Of a DNA stretch of 34,784 nucleotides, positions 1 to 8,672 are shown piece after piece. The stretch lies in NCBI GenBank assembly GCA_017454745.1, contig JAFTCL010000017.1:1-34784 (forward strand), given 5' to 3'. A program made the position numbers and the translations under genes. The DNA comes from Kiritimatiellia bacterium. Lineage in GTDB: Bacteria; Verrucomicrobiota; Kiritimatiellia; RFP12; UBA1067. The notes under the pieces are model-generated. The model saw only the letters and a program-made list of their open reading frames with translations, did no database searches and was not told the DNA's origin. Each line of letters starts with the position of its first letter. Within the stretch, counting starts at the first letter, position 1.

Positions 1-208
1 TTCCGGCGCCTACACCGCCAGCGGCACCATCCACGTCGACGCCGAGGGTGTGGAGATGGGAGACAAGGCCTACGTGGAACTGACCTCCTTCCCGGCGGCT
101 GCCAATTGCACCTACAAGCTTGACAAGGCGGCTCCCGGACTCAGCCTGTCTGTGGTGGACGGTAACCTGCGGCTGGCCCGAGGCGGGCTGATAATCATAA
201 TCATGTAA
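1..208 (+). CDS. C-terminal end of a large surface/autotransporter-like protein (5' partial)
   Basis: An open frame enters from the left edge (codons start at base 2) and stops at TAA 206-208, giving 68 residues. The visible piece reads as alternating beta-strand segments rich in Gly, Ser and Ala, and ends RGGLIIIIM. A DG turn lies about 7 residues before that Gly. This ending matches the tails of the four other giant proteins in the window. The upstream domains lie outside the window, so the family can only be inferred from the tail and the beta-rich composition. A strong terminator follows at 270-305. It could instead be the end of any beta-solenoid protein, but the tail match makes the adhesin class likely. 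Confidence 0.7.
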   Translation, partial: SGAYTASGTIHVDAEGVEMGDKAYVELTSFPAAANCTYKLDKAAPGLSLSVVDGNLRLARGGLIIIIM

Positions 209-269
209 CTGCACGGCCTTTATTTTAACCGCCCGCGTTCCGGGGTGAAATCCGGGGCGCGGCAGAATT

Positions 270-305
270 CGGCCGTAACGCGGATTGGTGTTACGGCCGG
301 TTTTT
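270..305 (+). terminator. Intrinsic terminator after the first surface-protein gene
   Basis: A perfect 9-bp stem (GGCCGTAAC at 271-279 with GTTACGGCC at 290-298), extendable by a C-G pair, carries a 10-nt loop. Five T residues follow at 301-305 on the plus strand. This is a textbook rho-independent terminator for the gene ending at 208. It separates that gene from the xylanase. Confidence 0.85.
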
Positions 306-337
306 GTATATAAGATTGGAAGCAAAAGGAGATTACT

Positions 338-1435
338 ATGGAAAAGGCGGCAGTGTTATTATCCGCGGTTGTCGCGGCGATGTCTTTGACGGCCGAGGAG
401 ACCGTGCTCAAGACCGCGTTTGACGGAAAATTCTGGGTCGGCGCGGCTTTGAACGAACGCCAGATTATGGGCCGGAATCCCGAGGAGCGCAAGTTAATCG
501 CCGCCCAGTTCAACTCCATAACCGCCGAAAATTGCATGAAACCCGTGGCGTTGCAACCACGCGAAGGCGAGTTCAACTGGAGAACCGCAGACCGTTTTGT
601 CGATTTCGGCGTGGAAAACAAGATGAAAGTGATCGGGCACTGTCTGGTTTGGCACAGCCAGTTGCCCCGTTGGATGAACGAAAAGCTGAAGGGCCAGTGT
701 ACCCGCGATGAGGCTGTGGACATCATGAAACGTCACGTGCAGGCCGTGGTGGGGCATTTCAAGGGCCGCGTCAGGGGGTGGGACGTGGTTAACGAGGCCA
801 TCGAGGAAAACGGTTCGCTGCGCCGCACGGTCTGGCTCAATACCATCGGCGAGGATTACCTGCTGCTGGCGTTCCGGTTCGCGCACGAGGCGGATCCGGA
901 GGCTGAACTTTATTATAATGAATACAACACAGAGAACCCGCGCAAGGCCGATCGGATGGTCAAGCTGGTAAAAGATCTGCGGGCGGCGGGGTTGCGGATT
1001 GATGCGTTGGGCATGCAGACCCATGTCCGGCTGGATCATCCGCGACTCAGCGCATACGCCGCCAGTATGCGTAAATTCGTTGATGCCGGGGTGAAGCTGA
1101 TGGTCACCGAACTGGATGTGTCGGTGCTGCCCGCCGCCTGGAGGATGTCGGCGGATGTGTCCAGAAATGTCGCGTACGACGCAAAGTTCAACCCGTGGCC
1201 GGACGGCAAGCTTCCGGACACGGTCCAAAAACGGCTTTCAGACCGTTACGCGGAATTGTTCCGGCTGTTTTTGGAGTATTCGTCAAGCCTGGACCGGGTG
1301 ACATTTTGGGGGGTGAGCGACCGTGATTCGTGGTTGAATAATTTCCCAGTGCGCGGCCGGACCGATTATCCCCTGCCTTTCGATCGGTCGCTGCATCCAA
1401 AACCGTTGGTTAAGGCGATTGAGGAACTTTTGTGA
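338..1435 (+). CDS. Secreted endo-1,4-beta-xylanase, glycoside hydrolase family 10
   Basis: 365 aa. Hydrolyses internal beta-1,4-xylosidic bonds of xylan outside the cytoplasm. Residues 1-19 form a short signal peptide ending SLTA. The GH10 TIM barrel fills the rest with no carbohydrate-binding module, which is the usual catalytic-domain length. Visible motifs: WHSQLP near 105-110, the acid/base motif WDVVNE with E153, the YNEYN segment near 193-197, the nucleophile motif TELDV with E258, and the C-terminal WGVSDRDSW block at 324-332. Both catalytic glutamates are present. The start is supported by AAGGAG at 326-331, six bases before the ATG. A weak promoter candidate (TTGGTG-16-TATATA, 285-312) overlaps the terminator. 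The sigma-factor gene follows after about 40 bases and may be cotranscribed. Family assignment is very secure. Confidence 0.96.
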   Translation: MEKAAVLLSAVVAAMSLTAEETVLKTAFDGKFWVGAALNERQIMGRNPEERKLIAAQFNSITAENCMKPVALQPREGEFNWRTADRFVDFGVENKMKVIGHCLVWHSQLPRWMNEKLKGQCTRDEAVDIMKRHVQAVVGHFKGRVRGWDVVNEAIEENGSLRRTVWLNTIGEDYLLLAFRFAHEADPEAELYYNEYNTENPRKADRMVKLVKDLRAAGLRIDALGMQTHVRLDHPRLSAYAASMRKFVDAGVKLMVTELDVSVLPAAWRMSADVSRNVAYDAKFNPWPDGKLPDTVQKRLSDRYAELFRLFLEYSSSLDRVTFWGVSDRDSWLNNFPVRGRTDYPLPFDRSLHPKPLVKAIEELL

Positions 1436-1475
1436 TTTCTGCCAATATTTGCGGCGAACCATCGTTAAAAAAGTT

Positions 1476-2060
1476 ATGGAAAACAATGGGACATCCGAGG
1501 AAACGCCAGACGCAGAGTTGCTCTTCCGCTATGTGAAGGGCGATGTTGCGTCAATGGACACCCTGGTACAGCGCTACCGCAAGCCGGTATTTTTGTGGCT
1601 GTCCGAAAGGACATCCTGCCGGTCTGACGCGGAAGACCTTTTTCAGGAGGTCTGGGTGCGGATTATCAGAAACGCCGGGCGTTTCAACAATGTCTCATTC
1701 CGGGCCTGGATGTGGACTATCACGCGGAATATCCTGATTGATTTCCGCCGGAAGCAACGGGCGGAGGTCAGTTTGGACGAGACTTCCGATGACGATGAAA
1801 CGCCGCTGGTCGAACAGCTGCCGTCACCGGAGGCCGAACCGTACCGCCGCGCCGAGCTGGCAGATATGTCCCGCCGGGTGATGGAGGCGGTGTCGTTGCT
1901 GCCGGAAGTGCAGCGTGAGGTTTTCTTCATGCGCACCCGGGACAATATGTCATTCAACGACATTGCCGACAAGCTGGGGATACCGTTGAACACCGCGCTG
2001 GGCCGCATGCATGACGCGATGACGAAACTAAAACGCGAATTGGCCACCGAGGGGGTGTAA
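1476..2060 (+). CDS. RNA polymerase sigma factor, ECF/sigma-70 family
   Basis: 194 aa from the ATG at 1476. Directs RNA polymerase to a specific regulon. Region 2 (about residues 25-95) shows the typical DAEDLFQEVW core-binding helix and the FRAWMWTITRNILIDFRR segment. Region 4 (about 137-188) shows LPEVQREVFFMR and a helix-turn-helix with DIADKLGIPLNTALGRM. The two regions are joined by an acidic linker, the layout of a minimal ECF factor with no sigma-1 or sigma-3. The frame is open back to a TTG at 1419 inside the xylanase gene, but ECF homology does not need those extra 19 residues. No clear Shine-Dalgarno precedes either start, so the exact start is uncertain. It heads a three-gene module with a one-TM protein and a CnrX/Spy-like periplasmic protein, which suggests that this factor answers an envelope signal. 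Confidence 0.9.
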   Translation: MENNGTSEETPDAELLFRYVKGDVASMDTLVQRYRKPVFLWLSERTSCRSDAEDLFQEVWVRIIRNAGRFNNVSFRAWMWTITRNILIDFRRKQRAEVSLDETSDDDETPLVEQLPSPEAEPYRRAELADMSRRVMEAVSLLPEVQREVFFMRTRDNMSFNDIADKLGIPLNTALGRMHDAMTKLKRELATEGV

Positions 2061-2061
2061 C

Positions 2062-2436
2062 ATGAAAGAAAAAATGACGGAATTTGATATTGATTTGATT
2101 GAGCAGGAGTTGGCAGAATTGCGTCCTTTGCTTATGGCTGACCCCCGGACGGCAGAACCTTCGTCCGAGGTAATGTCCCGTATTCACCAGGCGGCGTGCG
2201 CCGAAATTGTGCGCCGTCAAGGCTGGTGGCGTCGGGTGCGTTTGGCTGCGGTTGCCGCCGCGTTGCTGATGGCGGTTGGCGGGATTTGCCACAGTTATCT
2301 GCCCGGCGTTTGGAATAAAACCGCCAAGTCCGTTCCTCAGGCGTTAGACGATGCCGACCTGATACTGAGTATTCAGGGAATGGATTCCGACAGCTTTTTT
2401 GATTCCGACAGCGTGGATTCCATTGCTTTGATTTAG
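2062..2436 (+). CDS. Small single-pass membrane protein, candidate anti-sigma factor
   Basis: 124 aa. No recognised domain. An acidic N-terminal helix region (about 5-50) is followed by RRQGWWRRVR and one hydrophobic span at about 59-80, then a short acidic C-terminal tail. The positive-inside rule puts the N-terminus in the cytoplasm. This topology, together with immediate coupling to the ECF gene (one base between its stop and this ATG, GAGGGGG just upstream), fits an anti-sigma factor that holds the sigma at the membrane. There is no zinc-binding HxxxCxxC motif, so it is not a canonical ZAS-domain protein. The role is inferred from topology and gene order, not from sequence homology. Confidence 0.7.
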   Translation: MKEKMTEFDIDLIEQELAELRPLLMADPRTAEPSSEVMSRIHQAACAEIVRRQGWWRRVRLAAVAAALLMAVGGICHSYLPGVWNKTAKSVPQALDDADLILSIQGMDSDSFFDSDSVDSIALI

Positions 2437-2448
2437 CGGGAGATTGAC

Positions 2449-3153
2449 ATGAAAAAAACGATTCTGTTTTCTTGCTGCCTGTTGCTGGGCGCGGTTCTAG
2501 CTCACGGTGAGCCGCCTACGCCCGGCATGCCGGGCGCCGCCGCCCCTGGCGCGCCGGACAAACCGGGCCGTCCCTTTAACGGCCAGCATAACAATGCCGC
2601 CGGCCGCTGGTGGGATAACCGCCGGGGGGCGATGAATCAAAACAACATGATGCCCGGCGGCGGCCCCGGTGGGCAAATGATGCCGCGCCGCCGTATTGAC
2701 TACGGCAATTGGTTGGGGGCGATGGTGGTGTCCGAGAAGTTCATTAAGGAAATCGGCATTTCCGAAGAGCAGGTGAATAAACTGAAGACCGCGTTAGCGC
2801 AGTTTGACGAGGAGTGGCGCAAGCTTGACGAGGAGATTCGCCAAAACGCGCGCCAGCAGGCGGAAAAGTGCAAAGAGTTGTTGGGCAAACCCGGTGACGA
2901 TGCCGCCGAAGTGTTGGCTATTGTTGAGAAAATCGGCAAGTTGCGCACGGAACAGGCCAAAATATCCATCAAAACCCTGATGACGATCCGGGACACGCTC
3001 AATGACGAACAGCGCAAAAAGGCGATGACCTTGATCCGTTCCGAGGGTACGCGCAGAATGAACGAGCGGCATAATTTTTACCGGGGCGGGCAAGATAAGG
3101 AAAACCAGCCCGGCAAACCGGCCCAAAAACCGGCAGAGGAAAAGGCACCGTAA
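2449..3153 (+). CDS. Exported Spy/CpxP/CnrX-like periplasmic helical protein
   Basis: 234 aa. Residues 1-20 form a signal peptide. Residues 21-80 are low complexity, rich in Pro, Gly, Met and Asn. Residues about 90-205 are highly charged helices, including ISEEQVNKLKTALAQF and LNDEQRKKAMTLIR. This two-hairpin pattern with LTxxQ-like repeats is typical of the Spy/CpxP/ZraP/CnrX group of periplasmic chaperones and sensors. The C-terminal tail is Lys/Pro/Glu rich. It lies 12 bases after the TM protein with a GGGAG ribosome site, so it belongs to the same operon. By analogy with CnrY-CnrX-CnrH it could be the periplasmic sensor of the module. The inducer is unknown; the Met-rich segment hints at metal but does not prove it. 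It ends 13 bases from the convergent ispE gene. Confidence 0.7.
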   Translation: MKKTILFSCCLLLGAVLAHGEPPTPGMPGAAAPGAPDKPGRPFNGQHNNAAGRWWDNRRGAMNQNNMMPGGGPGGQMMPRRRIDYGNWLGAMVVSEKFIKEIGISEEQVNKLKTALAQFDEEWRKLDEEIRQNARQQAEKCKELLGKPGDDAAEVLAIVEKIGKLRTEQAKISIKTLMTIRDTLNDEQRKKAMTLIRSEGTRRMNERHNFYRGGQDKENQPGKPAQKPAEEKAP

Positions 3154-3166
3154 CTCCGCGTTCGGG

Positions 3167-4048
3167 TCAGCCTTTAATTTTGACGGACGTGTGCCAAATC
3201 TCGCGGGGAATCTGTTCGCAGATTTCCCGCGAATGTTTTTCGTCGGCGGCAACCCCGAAAACCGAGGCTCCGCTTCCAGAGACCATTACCCCCAGGCATC
3301 CCGCGCCTTTTAGCAGTTTGGCGGTTTCTGCCACTTGCGACCAACCTTCAAGCACCGCCGGCTCCAGTCCGTTGTGCAGGGCGGCGGCCACCAACAGCGG
3401 ATCCCCGCCCGCTAAGGCGTCCGCCATCCGCCGTGAGTGGTTGGTTTGCGCCGCTTCATGGGAAAACTCCCACCGGCGGTAAACTTCCGGGGTGGGGCAG
3501 GCTATGCCAGGATTGGCAATCACCAACCATAGTGTTTTGAAAACGGCAAAGTCCAGCGGCGTGATTTTTTCTCCACGGCCTTCCATTAGTACGGTTCGCC
3601 CGCAAACCAAGGCCGGGATGTCGCTGCCCAGTTCCGCCCCAAGCTCCATCAGGGCGGCGGTCTTCAACCCCAGCCCCCAAAGCCGGTTCAAGGCATGAAG
3701 CGTCCCGGCGGCATCGGCGCTGCCGCCGCCCAAACCGCCCCCGATCGGAATGCGTTTGTCGATTTGGATCGACACCCCGCCGTTGAATCCGCAGCGTTGG
3801 CGCAACAGATTGGCCGCCCTTACTGCCAGATTGCGTTCCGGTGTGCCGATATTGGAAAGCCCGACCCCGCCTTCCGCGCTTACCCTCAGTTCGGTTCCGC
3901 TTGGCAACCCGGAAACGGTTATGGTGTCCGAAAGCGAGATCGGGGCGACCACGCTGCGCAACTCATGGTAACCGTCGGGGCGGGTACCGAACACCTCCAG
4001 TGTGAGGTTCACTTTGGCCCAGGCTTCAACGGTAACACCGGTATCCAT
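3167..4048 (-). CDS. ispE: 4-diphosphocytidyl-2-C-methyl-D-erythritol kinase
   Basis: 293 aa. Phosphorylates CDP-methylerythritol at the 2-hydroxyl with ATP, the fourth step of the MEP isoprenoid pathway, in the cytoplasm. The GHMP-kinase fold is clear: N-terminal AWAKVNLTLEV with K12, GYHELRSV at 26-33, the glycine-rich ATP loop PIGGGLGGGSADAAG at 101-115, GSDIP with the catalytic Asp at 143, and the C-terminal GHMP motif with MVSGSGASVFG. Length is normal for the family. It lies six bases downstream of larC at the end of the tig-clpP-clpX-larC-ispE run and is probably cotranscribed. It is convergent with the Spy-like gene, with only 13 bases between stops and no obvious terminator. Confidence 0.95.
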   Translation of the reverse strand: MDTGVTVEAWAKVNLTLEVFGTRPDGYHELRSVVAPISLSDTITVSGLPSGTELRVSAEGGVGLSNIGTPERNLAVRAANLLRQRCGFNGGVSIQIDKRIPIGGGLGGGSADAAGTLHALNRLWGLGLKTAALMELGAELGSDIPALVCGRTVLMEGRGEKITPLDFAVFKTLWLVIANPGIACPTPEVYRRWEFSHEAAQTNHSRRMADALAGGDPLLVAAALHNGLEPAVLEGWSQVAETAKLLKGAGCLGVMVSGSGASVFGVAADEKHSREICEQIPREIWHTSVKIKG

Positions 4049-4054
4049 AGCGCG

Positions 4055-5308
4055 TCAGTCCCTGTCGGCAATATTGGCGGTTGCCGCCCGGTAAACCTGC
4101 GGCAAGGCTACACCGGCGGCTTCGGCGACCTTCCGGCAGCTCTCGAATTCCGGAGCTATGGAGACGGGCTCGCCGTTGCGTTCGCCGATCTTTACCGTGA
4201 CTTCGCCCCAAGGCGTGGTTGCGGATACGAAACGGCGGTCGAGGATTTCTCGCTCGACCGGGTAGAAACGGATGCCAAAGGTGGTCGAATTCTTAAAGAT
4301 TATTTCGCGGAGCGACGGGCACTGTTCGCGGTCGGCCAACACGCTTAGGCATGTGGCGGGGCGACCTTTCTTCATTAACACCGGAGTACACCAGACATCC
4401 CTCGCGCCGGCGGTAATCAGCTTGTCCATTAGAACCGGCAGCCATTCCGGGTTGGCATCGTCGATGTTTGTCTCCATCACCAGCAGCGTTGATTCTCCGA
4501 TGCCGCTTTCCTTCAGCAGAGTGGCCCGCAACAGGTTTGGGCGTCCGTTAAGTTCGCGCGATCCGAATCCGATGCCGTTGGCCGCCACGGTGGCGGCTGC
4601 GGGTACGGGTTGGCGGGTCCAGACCCGCAGCAGCGCGGCGGCGGTGGGGGTGACCAACTCGAACGGTTCGTCGGTCTGCACAACCCTCATCCCGGCCAGC
4701 AACGTTTGCGTGGCGGGGGCGGGGTTGGGCATTTCACCGTGGGCGCAACGGATGGTTCCGGTGCCGGACGGCAGCGGGCCGCAGGCGACCCCGCTGATTT
4801 GCAACTGATGCAGCGCGAGGCAGCACCCGACGATATCCGCCACGGAGTCCCAGGCACCGACCTCGTGGAAATGGACTTCATCAACGTTTCGCCCGTGAAT
4901 CGCGGCTTCCGCCTCGGCGATTTCGCGGAATACCGCCAGCGACTGCTCCTTGACCTGAGCGGGAAGCGGGGAACCGTTCAGTAAATCGCGGATCTCACCC
5001 CAACTGCGGTGTTCGTGGTGATGGTGGCGGTGTTCTTCCGGTTCGCAATGATGGTGTTCGTGGTGATGATGGTGGCCGGGTTCCGTCCACTCTTCCTCGT
5101 GGTGGTGATGGCGGGAATGTACAGTAACCCGCAATCCGGTAATGCCGTACTGCTCGGCGGTTTCGCGGTGAAAATGAACCGGCTCGGGGAAAAAGGCGGC
5201 AATTTTCCGCTCGACGGTCGGCAAATCCGCGCCGAGCGCGGTCAGCGCGGACAGGATCATGTCCCCGCTGGCCCCGCCGACACTGTCGAACCTAAGATAG
5301 TTTTTCAT
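4055..5308 (-). CDS. larC: LarC-type nickel insertase for the nickel-pincer nucleotide cofactor
   Basis: 417 aa from the ATG at 5308. The N-terminus reads [17 protein letters not shown], the hallmark of the LarC (former DUF111) family. LarC inserts nickel into pyridinium-3,5-bisthiocarboxylate mononucleotide to make the NPN cofactor of lactate racemase and relatives. A very His-rich stretch at about residues 82-122 (runs of HHHH and HHHHH) probably binds nickel. The family blocks [15 protein letters not shown] and [15 protein letters not shown] are visible. The frame is open further upstream to 5377, but that part overlaps clpX and has no homology. With the chosen start the genes overlap by 17 bases. 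Here it is one continuous frame, unlike the frameshifted larC1/larC2 of Lactobacillus. No larB, larE or larA is in the window. Confidence 0.92.
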   Translation of the reverse strand: MKNYLRFDSVGGASGDMILSALTALGADLPTVERKIAAFFPEPVHFHRETAEQYGITGLRVTVHSRHHHHEEEWTEPGHHHHHEHHHCEPEEHRHHHHEHRSWGEIRDLLNGSPLPAQVKEQSLAVFREIAEAEAAIHGRNVDEVHFHEVGAWDSVADIVGCCLALHQLQISGVACGPLPSGTGTIRCAHGEMPNPAPATQTLLAGMRVVQTDEPFELVTPTAAALLRVWTRQPVPAAATVAANGIGFGSRELNGRPNLLRATLLKESGIGESTLLVMETNIDDANPEWLPVLMDKLITAGARDVWCTPVLMKKGRPATCLSVLADREQCPSLREIIFKNSTTFGIRFYPVEREILDRRFVSATTPWGEVTVKIGERNGEPVSIAPEFESCRKVAEAAGVALPQVYRAATANIADRD

Positions 5309-6593
5309 TGGCGCATTTGCGGACGAGTTCATCGGTAATGGTAACCTCTTTAGGGGTGGTGTTGCCACCGTTATCATACATGATGCCCATCATAAAAGAT
5401 TCCATCACCGACCTGAGTCCGCGGGCGCCGGTTTTGCGTTTAATGGCTTGCCGGGCGATTTCGCGAACCGCGTCCGGGGTGAAGACCAGTTTCACCTTAT
5501 CCATATCGAGCAACTTTTGGTATTGGCGAACGAGACAGTTTTTAGGCTCGGTCAAGATCCGCACCAGGTCTTCTTCGGAAAGGTCTTTCATGGTTGCGAT
5601 AACCGGAAGCCGTCCGATGAATTCTGGAATCAGCCCGAACTTCACCAAATCTTCCGGAGCCACCTTGAGGGCGCCGCTTTCGGGATCGACGGCGGCGGAT
5701 TGCCCTTCATCGGCATTTCCGCCGTACCCGATCGCGCTGCGGCCACGCCGGCGGTTGACCATCTCCTCCAGCCCGACGAACGCCCCGCCGCAGATGAACA
5801 GGATGTCGCGGGTATCAATGGCGATCATCTCCTGCTGGGGATGTTTGCGTCCGCCCTGCGGTGGCACGTGGGCGATGGTGCCCTCCAAAATTTTCAGCAG
5901 CGCCTGTTGGACGCCCTCGCCGGAAACGTCGCGGGTGATGGACACGTTTTCGGTACGGCGTCCGATTTTGTCGATCTCGTCAATGTATACAATGCCGCGT
6001 TGCGCTTTCTGCACGTTCATGTCCGCCGCCTGGAGCAGGTAGAGCAGAATGTTTTCGACATCCTCGCCCACATATCCGGCCTCGGTGATGGTGGTGGCGT
6101 CGGCAATGGCGAACGGCACGTTTAACAGTTTTGCCAGCGTCTTGGCGAAGAGCGTTTTTCCGCAACCGGTGGGACCGATCAGCAGAATGTTGCTCTTCTC
6201 GATTTCAACGTCGGCGAAAGCTTTGTTTTGGGAAGACTTTTCCTGCGACAGCCGGCGATAGTGGTTGTGGACCGCCACCGCGAGCATTTTCTTGATTTCG
6301 GAGTGCCCGATTATGTATTGGTCCAGAAACTCCCGGATCGCGGCCGGCGGAGGCACTTCCATCGCCCCTTCCACGAAGTTGCGGTGGTTTCTCGCCGCGG
6401 TTTCCCGGTCAATGTCGTCAACGATCTGCTTGCAGATTTTTACGCATTCAATGCATATCAGCATTCCGGTGGGCGAGGGGATAAGGAGGTTGTCCCCTTT
6501 GCCGTTTTCCGGTATCGATCTGCCGCAAAAGTCGCAGATGGAGTCGAAGTTTCTTGGATCGCCGTTGTCCGAACCTTTTTTCCGCTTCGCCAT
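5292..6593 (-). CDS. clpX: ATP-dependent Clp protease ATP-binding subunit ClpX
   Basis: 433 aa. AAA+ unfoldase that feeds substrates to ClpP. The N-terminal zinc-binding domain has C20, C23, C47 and C50. Walker A GPTGCGKT lies at 140-147 and Walker [10 protein letters not shown] at 201-209. The pore-loop segment AGYVGED, the [11 protein letters not shown] loop, sensor-2 [10 protein letters not shown] and the C-terminal small domain are all present. The ClpP-docking tripeptide, usually IGF, appears here as IGY, a mild variant. Length is normal. It begins two bases from the clpP stop, so the two are translationally close. The genes downstream (larC, ispE) are on the same strand and probably in the same operon. 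Confidence 0.97.
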   Translation of the reverse strand: MAKRKKGSDNGDPRNFDSICDFCGRSIPENGKGDNLLIPSPTGMLICIECVKICKQIVDDIDRETAARNHRNFVEGAMEVPPPAAIREFLDQYIIGHSEIKKMLAVAVHNHYRRLSQEKSSQNKAFADVEIEKSNILLIGPTGCGKTLFAKTLAKLLNVPFAIADATTITEAGYVGEDVENILLYLLQAADMNVQKAQRGIVYIDEIDKIGRRTENVSITRDVSGEGVQQALLKILEGTIAHVPPQGGRKHPQQEMIAIDTRDILFICGGAFVGLEEMVNRRRGRSAIGYGGNADEGQSAAVDPESGALKVAPEDLVKFGLIPEFIGRLPVIATMKDLSEEDLVRILTEPKNCLVRQYQKLLDMDKVKLVFTPDAVREIARQAIKRKTGARGLRSVMESFMMGIMYDNGGNTTPKEVTITDELVRKCANEKLS

Positions 6594-6595
6594 AT

Positions 6596-7204
6596 CTATT
6601 TCTTCTCCGAAGGCGGCTGGGTAAGAACTTCATCGATCAAACCGTACGCTTTGGCCTCTTCGGCGGACATGAAATAGTCGCGGTCGGTGTCGGCGGTTAC
6701 GGCTTCCGCGGTTTTGCCGCTGTGGAAAGCCAGAATCTCGTTGAGGCGCGCCTTTAGCCGGAGAATTTCGCGGGCGGTGATTTCAATGTCGGAGGCTTTA
6801 CCTTCCGCGCCGCCCCACGGTTGGTGAATCATGATCCGGGCGTTGGGCAGGGCGAAACGTTTGCCCGCGCTGCCTGCGGCCAGCAGCACCGCCCCCATGC
6901 TGGCGGCCTGGCCGACGCAGTAGGTCGCAATGTCGCAGGTGATGTACTGCATGGTGTCGTAAATCGCCAGCCCGGCGGTTACCGAACCGCCGGGGGAGTT
7001 TACGTACATGGAGATGGTTTTCTTCGGATCCTGCGCCTGCAGGAAGAGCAGCTGCGCGATGATGCTGTTGCTTACCGAGTCGTTGATCTCCGAGCCGATG
7101 AAAATGATCCGGTCCAGCAGCAGCCGCGAATAGATGTCATACGACCGCTCGCCGCGGCTGGTCTGCTCGATCACGTACGGCATGAAAAAGTTGTCGTAAA
7201 CCAT
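6596..7204 (-). CDS. clpP: ATP-dependent Clp protease proteolytic subunit ClpP
   Basis: 202 aa. Serine protease that forms the tetradecameric chamber of ClpXP. The catalytic triad is complete: S102 in GQAASMGA, H127 in MIHQPWGG and D176 in TDRDYFMSA. The SPGGSV oxyanion/head region is at about 70-74. The ATG at 7204 is preceded by AAGGGAGG at a good distance. This supports the start seven residues upstream of the second Met, so a short propeptide is likely. The gene sits between tig and clpX in the conserved bacterial order tig-clpP-clpX. Confidence 0.97.
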   Translation of the reverse strand: MVYDNFFMPYVIEQTSRGERSYDIYSRLLLDRIIFIGSEINDSVSNSIIAQLLFLQAQDPKKTISMYVNSPGGSVTAGLAIYDTMQYITCDIATYCVGQAASMGAVLLAAGSAGKRFALPNARIMIHQPWGGAEGKASDIEITAREILRLKARLNEILAFHSGKTAEAVTADTDRDYFMSAEEAKAYGLIDEVLTQPPSEKK

Positions 7205-7228
7205 GAATCCTCCCTTAGGGCGGGAATA

Positions 7229-8515
7229 TTAGTTGGCACGCAACATCGCCAACGTCTTGTTCTGGATGATCTGGGCGTACAGCATGCCGACCCGACCGTT
7301 CTTTTCGATGGCGGCGCGCACTTGCGCCGGGGTCTTGTTGTTCGCCTCGGCGAGCACATTGATCTCGTCGGTAATATCCTCGGCGGTGGGCTTGATGCCT
7401 TCTGCCTTGGCGATGGCGCCCAACAGGTAACGGACGCGCAGCCGGTCGCGGGACACCTTTTCAGCGTTCTTGATCAGGGCGTCGCGGTTCTGTTCCAGAT
7501 TTTCGCGGGTGAGGCCGCGGTATTGGGCTTCCGCGTACATCTGTTCGAGCGTTTCGTTGATTTCGCTGTCAATCTCGCTTTGCGGCAGATCGAAATCCCC
7601 GACCAGATTCATCAGCTTTTCGATAATTTCGGCGTTCTGGCGGTTGGTTTCGGCTTGATTTGCCGACTCCTGCAGGGAGGCGCGGACGTTTTCGCAAATC
7701 TTTTCGTAACTCTCGGCTTCGATCTGAGCCACCAGTTCCTCGTTGGTCGGCAACTGGCATTTGCGAACTTTCTTGACCGTGACATTGTAAACGGCGTCTT
7801 TGCCCTGCAACGCTTTAACCATATAGTCGCCCGCGAATTTGAATTTCACCTCAGTGGTTTCGCCGGTGCGTAGACCTTTGAGCGCTTCGACAACTTCGGG
7901 GATGAAGCGGTGGTCGGGAATCTGGATCCAGAAATCGGTTCCGGTAGCGATCGGCTTGGCGTTCGGTTCGATCTCGTCGATCGGCTTGCCGTCGGCGGTG
8001 CCGGTGAAGTCCATACTCACCAAGTCGCCGTCCGCGATCAGGTAGTCCGCGTCCGCGTCCTCGAACTTGGCGAAGGTGCGGCGGATCTCGTCCATGCGGG
8101 CGTTAAGCTGCTCGTCGGTCACGGTCACGTCGTTCTGCTCCACTTTGATGTCCTTGTAGGCGGGAAGCTCAAACTCCGGTTGCACGTCCACGATGATGTT
8201 GCAGGACAATCCGTCCTTTCCCGTGAAGACCACGTCGGTAATGTCAACGATAGCGGACGCCTTGAGTTTCTGATCCTCGATCGCCTTTTTCGAGAAGGTG
8301 TTCAGCAACCGTTTTACGGTCTCTTCCTTAATCTGGGACTCGAAGTTTTTGAGGATGATGTCCCTCGGGGCTTTGCCTTTGCGGAATCCTTTGACCGTAG
8401 CGTTGTTCAAAAAGACTTTGACGACTTCTTTGTAGTCGGGGCGCGTTTCTTCAGCGTCAACGTTGACCGTCAGTTTCATGCGGCAGGTGCCCGCGTTCTG
8501 GGATTGAACTTTCAT
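7229..8515 (-). CDS. tig: Trigger factor, ribosome-associated chaperone and prolyl isomerase
   Basis: 428 aa. Binds near the ribosome exit tunnel and helps nascent chains fold. The N-terminal ribosome-binding domain contains the signature GFRKGKAPRDI, close to the canonical GFRxGKxP. A central FKBP-type PPIase domain follows (DGDLVSMDFTGTADGKPI, about residues 160-180 onward), and then the long helical C-terminal arms. Length is normal. AAAGG lies six bases before the ATG. The AT-rich stretch at about 8550-8570 contains overlapping TATTAT boxes on the minus strand, a plausible but weak promoter because no good -35 is visible. First gene of the clp operon. Confidence 0.96.
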   Translation of the reverse strand: MKVQSQNAGTCRMKLTVNVDAEETRPDYKEVVKVFLNNATVKGFRKGKAPRDIILKNFESQIKEETVKRLLNTFSKKAIEDQKLKASAIVDITDVVFTGKDGLSCNIIVDVQPEFELPAYKDIKVEQNDVTVTDEQLNARMDEIRRTFAKFEDADADYLIADGDLVSMDFTGTADGKPIDEIEPNAKPIATGTDFWIQIPDHRFIPEVVEALKGLRTGETTEVKFKFAGDYMVKALQGKDAVYNVTVKKVRKCQLPTNEELVAQIEAESYEKICENVRASLQESANQAETNRQNAEIIEKLMNLVGDFDLPQSEIDSEINETLEQMYAEAQYRGLTRENLEQNRDALIKNAEKVSRDRLRVRYLLGAIAKAEGIKPTAEDITDEINVLAEANNKTPAQVRAAIEKNGRVGMLYAQIIQNKTLAMLRAN

Positions 8516-8672
8516 CTTTAACCTTTCTTCTCTAATCCGGAAAAAACAGAACTATAATAATATCATAAACAAAGCGGGAAATCACGCACAAAAATCAAAA
8601 AGTTGCATTTGTCCCGGAAACGTCCGCGCCCGGCGGCCGTCCGGTTCCGAAAAAGCAAAACGCAACCGGTTT

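Noticed and set aside
5009..5338. Membrane-protein-like plus-strand frame ([10 protein letters not shown]...)
   Set aside because: It is the antisense of the His codons of larC, which read as Met/Val on the other strand.
6821..7873. 350-codon plus-strand open frame across clpP and tig
   Set aside because: Crosses two conserved genes in antisense; no domain visible.
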